A stretch of DNA of 8,633 nt. Origin: JAKPNF01 sp031556275. Its GTDB lineage: Bacteria > Verrucomicrobiota > Verrucomicrobiia > Opitutales > JAKPNF01. The translations under genes were made by a program, and so were the position numbers. The stretch spans positions 1-8,633 of the forward strand of contig JAVBTG010000150.1 in assembly GCA_031556275.1 (NCBI GenBank). The letters are read 5' to 3'. The notes under the pieces are model-generated. The model worked only from the letters and a program-made list of their open reading frames with translations. It did not search any database and had not been told where the DNA came from. Shown here piece after piece: positions 5,468 through 8,633 of the stretch (its first letter is position 1; the number at the start of each line of letters is the position of its first letter).

Positions 5468-7606
5468 GTTGGAAATGGGGGACGTTTCGGGGTAAATGCG
5501 CTTGAGCTCCTCGCCCACCTCGCGACCCGACTCGTCGCGCAACAAGGCTTTTGAGGCGTTCTCGATGCCGACGCGGCAGAGTTTCGAGGCCGGATAAATG
5601 TCTTGCCCGGCGAGGAACGAGGCCAAGGCGCCGGCGTAGCGTCCCTCGGCCAGCGCGGTTTCGCCGTCGGAGATCAGGCGCGCGACTTCCCCGGCCCGCG
5701 CCGCCACCTGCCCCGTGGCGCGGGCGAGGTCCGGATCGTCCGGCTCGACCGCGCGGGCGTTGAGCAATGTCTCCCAGGCCGCGTAGGGATTTTTTTGCGC
5801 GAGCGCCTCCTTGGCGTAGGCGATCGCGATATCGAGCTGCGACACGCGCGAGACAACCTCGCGCAACTTTTCGGAACGCACCGGATCTTGGTGCAGGGCC
5901 ATGCCGAACTCGACGGCCTGCGAGGCGATTTGACGGTAGTTTTTTTGCGAAAGGAACAGGTCGAACAGCGGAACCGACTGCGCGGAGGCGTCCATTTTTT
6001 CGACGGCCTGCTGCGAGAAATTCTTGATGGCCGGGTTCAGCGGCCACAGAGTGACCGCCTGCAGCATCTCCTTTTGCGCGCGGTCTTTGTCGCCCGCGAG
6101 CATCGCCTGCTTGGCGGAGTACAACGCGATGTTGCTGGCTTGCTGCGCCCCCCGCATCGCCGAGAGGACGGGGGCGGACGGGAAGTCAACCGCCTGCCCG
6201 TTCAGCCGGGCCACGATCTCCTCGACCGAGGCGTAATCCTTCAGCTCGCCCACCCGCTGCAAGTCGCGGGCCGAGCGATAGATCCCCAAAAGCACCTTGC
6301 GCTTCTCCGGAGAAAACGCGTTCACTTCGGGACTGTATTCACCCAAGGTGAACGCTTCCTGAAGCCTTTCCAAGGCCGCCCAACGGTCGCCCGCGTCGTA
6401 AGAGGCGTTGACGGCCTGCATGCCCGTGCGCACATCCGCCTGCGCCTCGCGGGCGACGGTCTCAAGCGTGCGCATCGAGGGAGTGATATCCGCCGTCTGA
6501 AAAAACTGGGACAGCTGCGTGCGGCCCACCTCAAGGCCCTGATGGGACCCCTTGAACACTTTTTGATAAAAGGCGATCGCTATGAGCGAATGCTGGAAAC
6601 GCCGCTGCATCAAAAACGAGATGATCTGCGTTTGAAATTCCAGCTTGGCGCGGACGTTGGCAGCAAGTTGGCCGGCCTCCATCGTGGCGATTTCCGCGTT
6701 CGTCTTGACCAAGTCGAGCGCGCGAAACCCGGATTCCTTCATCACCTGCGCCGCCGAGCCGGAGTCGGAATCCTCTCCACCCTTTTGCTGGGCGCCGGGC
6801 AGCATGGGCGCGTTCACGCTGACCTCGGCGTCCCCTACCTTCGCGCTAAGGCCCCCCCCGCCCGCGCTCTGGCCGCCCCCCGAGGAGCCGCCCCCCGAGG
6901 AACCGCCGCCGCTTTGGGAATTCTGGGCTTTCTGCTTTTCCAGCTCGAGCTTTTGAAACTTCAGCTCCTTGTTGAAATTCCGATGGTAACGGTCACGCGC
7001 CTGCTTCTCGTCCGTGTTGGCCCAATAAGCCACCGTGCGCTCCTGCGCGCGGCGCAGACGCTCGAGTTCCGTCTTGTCCACGAGGGTCGCCTCGTGCTCG
7101 CCGCGCACACTCCAGGCATTGTACACCTGGTTGGCCACCAGCAGGGACCCCTCCGCGTCCGCGGGAAATTTGGCGGCGTCGTACAGCATTCGCCACGCCT
7201 GGTAGGTCTTGTCGACATTCTTGTCGGCGTTGATGACCTGCAAAAGGTCTTCGATCTGCGCAAGCGTCTCGCGGTAGGTCCTGTCGGTCTCGTATTCCTC
7301 GGGCGGCAGGCTCAGAAACCGCTCGAACCGCGCGCGCACGGCCCGGGAGTTGCCCGCGTTAAAGCGCTTGCCCTTCCATGAAAACGCCCCTTCTTCAAAG
7401 TCCGGAGAAAAAGCGTCGCCCATGACGAAACGCTCGAGGATCGCGGGGACGGAACTGTCCTTTCCCGTCTTGCTGCCGTCGTCCGGGTTGCGCACGCCCG
7501 CCGCGTCCGCCACAACGCCCGCATTGCTTTTGTAGTCTTTGGAATCAGCCCCGAACAACAGCGGGCAGATCAGGCCCGCAAAAATGGCGATGTGGAAAAT
7601 TTTCAT
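5465..7606 (-). CDS. Large secreted helical-repeat (TPR-like) protein with Gly/Ser linker
   Basis: A 713-residue protein I cannot name. Residues 1-20 are a signal peptide (MKIFHIAIFAGLICPLLFGA), so it is exported. Residues about 50-175 are mostly helical; 176-228 is a highly charged, coiled-coil-like helix. Residues 232-252 are a pure Gly/Ser(Gln, Ala) linker. Residues about 285-713 are helical hairpins with TPR-like character, clearest at 592-665 (AYAKEALAQKNPYAAWETLL; GETALAEGRYAGALASFLAG). TPR-like arrays usually serve as protein-protein scaffolds; no catalytic motif is visible. It is the last gene of a probable minus-strand operon after an OB-fold-like membrane protein and an ABC-2 permease, which suggests a periplasmic or surface partner. 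The start at 7606 is chosen because the signal peptide begins there; longer frames run into the neighbouring gene. Its TAG stop (5467-5465) is made by the edge of the MITE-like element, so the present C-terminus is probably seven residues short of the ancestral one. Confidence 0.85.
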   Translation of the reverse strand: MKIFHIAIFAGLICPLLFGADSKDYKSNAGVVADAAGVRNPDDGSKTGKDSSVPAILERFVMGDAFSPDFEEGAFSWKGKRFNAGNSRAVRARFERFLSLPPEEYETDRTYRETLAQIEDLLQVINADKNVDKTYQAWRMLYDAAKFPADAEGSLLVANQVYNAWSVRGEHEATLVDKTELERLRRAQERTVAYWANTDEKQARDRYHRNFNKELKFQKLELEKQKAQNSQSGGGSSGGGSSGGGQSAGGGGLSAKVGDAEVSVNAPMLPGAQQKGGEDSDSGSAAQVMKESGFRALDLVKTNAEIATMEAGQLAANVRAKLEFQTQIISFLMQRRFQHSLIAIAFYQKVFKGSHQGLEVGRTQLSQFFQTADITPSMRTLETVAREAQADVRTGMQAVNASYDAGDRWAALERLQEAFTLGEYSPEVNAFSPEKRKVLLGIYRSARDLQRVGELKDYASVEEIVARLNGQAVDFPSAPVLSAMRGAQQASNIALYSAKQAMLAGDKDRAQKEMLQAVTLWPLNPAIKNFSQQAVEKMDASAQSVPLFDLFLSQKNYRQIASQAVEFGMALHQDPVRSEKLREVVSRVSQLDIAIAYAKEALAQKNPYAAWETLLNARAVEPDDPDLARATGQVAARAGEVARLISDGETALAEGRYAGALASFLAGQDIYPASKLCRVGIENASKALLRDESGREVGEELKRIYPETSPISN
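6851..6913 (-). repeat. Tandem repeat encoding the Gly/Ser linker
   Basis: The linker codons contain two identical adjacent 15-bp units, GCCGCCCCCCGAGGA at 6872-6886 and 6887-6901 (plus strand), with degenerate copies on each side. Each unit encodes five residues of the SSGGG type. Because 15 is a multiple of three, copy-number changes would alter linker length without breaking the frame. Confidence 0.8.
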
Positions 7607-7670
7607 GGGAAAGACCCGTTTGGAAAGGTTTCGGTTGAGCAATGCAAATAAAACCGCGCCGGAAAAAAAG

Positions 7671-8045
7671 TTACAGTTTGCTGATCGATTCGAGGCGCAC
7701 GATGCCGCCCTCGCCGATCGAGACATCCATCCGGTAACGCTGGCCCACGGAGAGATTTTCGCGGAACGAGTCGTCAACGAACACCGGCAGACGGCGGCCC
7801 TCCGGCAGACGCACGGCCAGCAGGCGGCCCACGTTTTTCTCCCACAAAAGCTGGGCGTCGATCTGGCCGTCGAGCGTGTAGCGGTTGCCCATGAAATTCG
7901 CGGGGGCCGCGCAGTATTGCTGGACGGAGAACCGCCCCGTCTGCTCCGGCGAGCCTTTGCGCCATATCACCAGCAGCACCGCCACAAAAACGCCCGCCAG
8001 CGGAATCGCGACGGCATACCAGACAGGATGGATTTTGCTAGGCAT
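7671..8045 (-). CDS. Small single-pass membrane protein with OB-fold-like domain
   Basis: A 124-residue protein not assigned to a named family. A short n-region (MPSKIHPVWY) leads into one membrane helix (about residues 9-28) ending in WRKG, with positive charge on the C-terminal side. Residues about 39-124 alternate short beta-strand-like segments: GNRYTLDGQIDAQLLWEK, GRLLAVRLPEGRRLPVFVDD, LSVGQRYRMDVSIGEGGIVRLESISKL. The order 'strand, charged strand, value-bearing strand, VGQ-x-Y-x-M-x-V-x-I, strand' is the look of a compact OB-fold barrel like those of small envelope proteins. That is inference from pattern. The gene lies 21 bp after the ABC-2 permease gene and 64 bp before the 713-residue secreted gene, all on one strand, so the three are probably co-transcribed. 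No Shine-Dalgarno motif precedes the ATG; the upstream sequence is U-rich. Seven U follow the stop codon, but no convincing stem precedes them. Confidence 0.8.
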   Translation of the reverse strand: MPSKIHPVWYAVAIPLAGVFVAVLLVIWRKGSPEQTGRFSVQQYCAAPANFMGNRYTLDGQIDAQLLWEKNVGRLLAVRLPEGRRLPVFVDDSFRENLSVGQRYRMDVSIGEGGIVRLESISKL

Positions 8046-8047
8046 AG

Positions 8048-8079
8048 AAAAAAGCTAAAAGACCGGTCAATTCCACCGG
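8048..8079 (-). terminator. Hairpin with U-rich tail at the end of the ABC-2 permease gene
   Basis: On the minus strand CCGGT (8079-8075) and ACCGG (8067-8063) form a 5-bp stem with a 7-nt loop, followed by UCUUUU-AGC-UUUUUU (8062-8048). The permease TGA (8069-8067) lies across the loop and the 3' arm. The U-tract ends 2 nt before the ATG of the next gene, so it may reduce rather than stop downstream transcription. The stem is short, so confidence is moderate. Confidence 0.45.
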
Positions 8080-8633
8080 CGGCGGCGGCATCCGCGCCAC
8101 ACGCACACCCCTCCCAGCAACGCCTGCAAGAGCAACACCCCGAGGGCCAGCGCGGGCCCCGGCATCCAGCCCCAGTCGTCGTTGGAAAAGCGGAAGGCGT
8201 CGTAAAACGGCGTCTCCTTCATGGTGGCAAATGTGCCGCCCCATGTCCAGTATGCATTGATAAGGGGGCGGAACACCCATTCCAAGGCTTGCGGGAGTGC
8301 CAAAATGACCCCGCACAGCGGCAATTGGAAGCCGACCAGATAGATCGACAAGAGAGAGCTTTTGTCCGCGTTGCCTGACAGGGCGGAAAAACCGAGACAC
8401 ACGACCGACATGGAGAACGTGCTCCCCACCATCAGCGCCGACTGCCACCAGACGCTGCCGGGGAATTCGCACACGTATTTGACCAAGAGGGTCATTAACA
8501 GCCCTTGGAACAGTGAAAGCACGAGGACAAACGTGAATTTTGACACCGCGTAGGCCGACGGGCGCAGACCGATGAGGCGCTCCTTTTCATAGAGGGCGCG
8601 TTCCCCGGCGATTTCGCGGCTGCCGTTGTTGGA
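8067..8633 (-). CDS. ABC-2 type transporter permease, C-terminal part (partial)
   Basis: The frame is open from the right window edge to a TGA at 8069-8067, giving 188 residues; the N-terminal part lies outside. The first visible residues read SNNGSREIAGERALYEKER, followed by LIGLRPSAYAVSKF. This matches the conserved 'REI-x(2)-ER-x-hY-x(2)-ER-x(2)-GL-x(3)-AY-x-hSK' segment that begins the second half of ABCG-type ABC-2 permeases. Four hydrophobic segments follow, roughly at residues 31-55, 62-85, 97-120 and 163-182, with a periplasmic-looking loop (INAYWTWGG to FSNDDWGW) before the last. The protein is an inner-membrane exporter subunit, and in this family the ATPase is often fused in the same chain, which cannot be checked here. 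Starting at the GTG at 8546 would cut through the conserved motif, so I treat the gene as continuing beyond the window. It heads the operon with the OB-fold-like and 713-residue genes. Confidence 0.88.
   Translation of the reverse strand, partial: SNNGSREIAGERALYEKERLIGLRPSAYAVSKFTFVLVLSLFQGLLMTLLVKYVCEFPGSVWWQSALMVGSTFSMSVVCLGFSALSGNADKSSLLSIYLVGFQLPLCGVILALPQALEWVFRPLINAYWTWGGTFATMKETPFYDAFRFSNDDWGWMPGPALALGVLLLQALLGGVCVWRGCRRRRWN

Noticed and set aside
5603..7381. A 592-codon open frame on the plus strand.
   Set aside because: It is the exact antisense of the 713-residue gene, is rich in Arg/Gly/His/Leu as expected from GC-rich complementary codons, and shows no domain.
7661..7673. Seven-U tract directly after the stop of the 124-residue gene, as a terminator.
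   Set aside because: The only upstream stem is CAG/CTG (3 bp), too weak to call.
7607..7777. A 57-residue upstream extension of the 713-residue protein.
   Set aside because: It runs across the intergenic region and into the 124-residue gene, and would bury a clear signal peptide inside the protein.
1..8633. CRISPR arrays, tRNA or rRNA genes, riboswitches.
   Set aside because: No regularly spaced repeats, cloverleaf or conserved RNA motif was seen on either strand.

Overview
The window looks like a chromosomal segment of a GC-rich Gram-negative bacterium. Gene style (secreted proteins with short signal peptides, an ABCG-like ABC-2 permease, an RmuC/RadC pair, almost no Shine-Dalgarno motifs) suggests Verrucomicrobiota, possibly Opitutales. 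This is inferred from protein character only; no rRNA or marker gene is present.

Layout. (1) Positions 1-1292, minus strand: the start of a secreted protein with a carbohydrate-binding-module-like N-terminus (cut by the left edge), then an unrecognised exported protein with a C-terminal NTF2-like region. The second gene has a near-consensus sigma-70 promoter at 1347-1375 and a terminator at 314-336. (2) Positions 1487-3577, plus strand: rmuC and radC in tandem, both families linked to DNA recombination or processing. (3) Positions 3581-5278, minus strand: a SulP/SLC26 anion transporter with a STAS domain, convergent with radC and separated from it by 3 bp. (4) Positions 5325-5467: a 139-bp non-coding element with perfect terminal inverted repeats and a TA duplication, i.e. 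a MITE-like insertion. (5) Positions 5465-8633, minus strand: a probable operon read right to left, with the C-terminal part of an ABC-2 permease, a small single-pass membrane protein with an OB-fold-like domain, and a large secreted helical-repeat protein of 713 residues.

The most interesting observation is at the junction of (4) and (5). The MITE-like element supplies the stop codon of the 713-residue gene. Removing the element and one TA copy restores a frame seven residues longer, whose stop lies in the loop of a GC-rich hairpin at 5298-5316. Stop codons lying inside 3'-end hairpins recur at other gene ends here (314-336, 8048-8079, 3565-3595). The cassette in (5) has no function I can name. 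It is the best candidate for an undescribed envelope or export system, but the evidence is gene order and protein architecture only.
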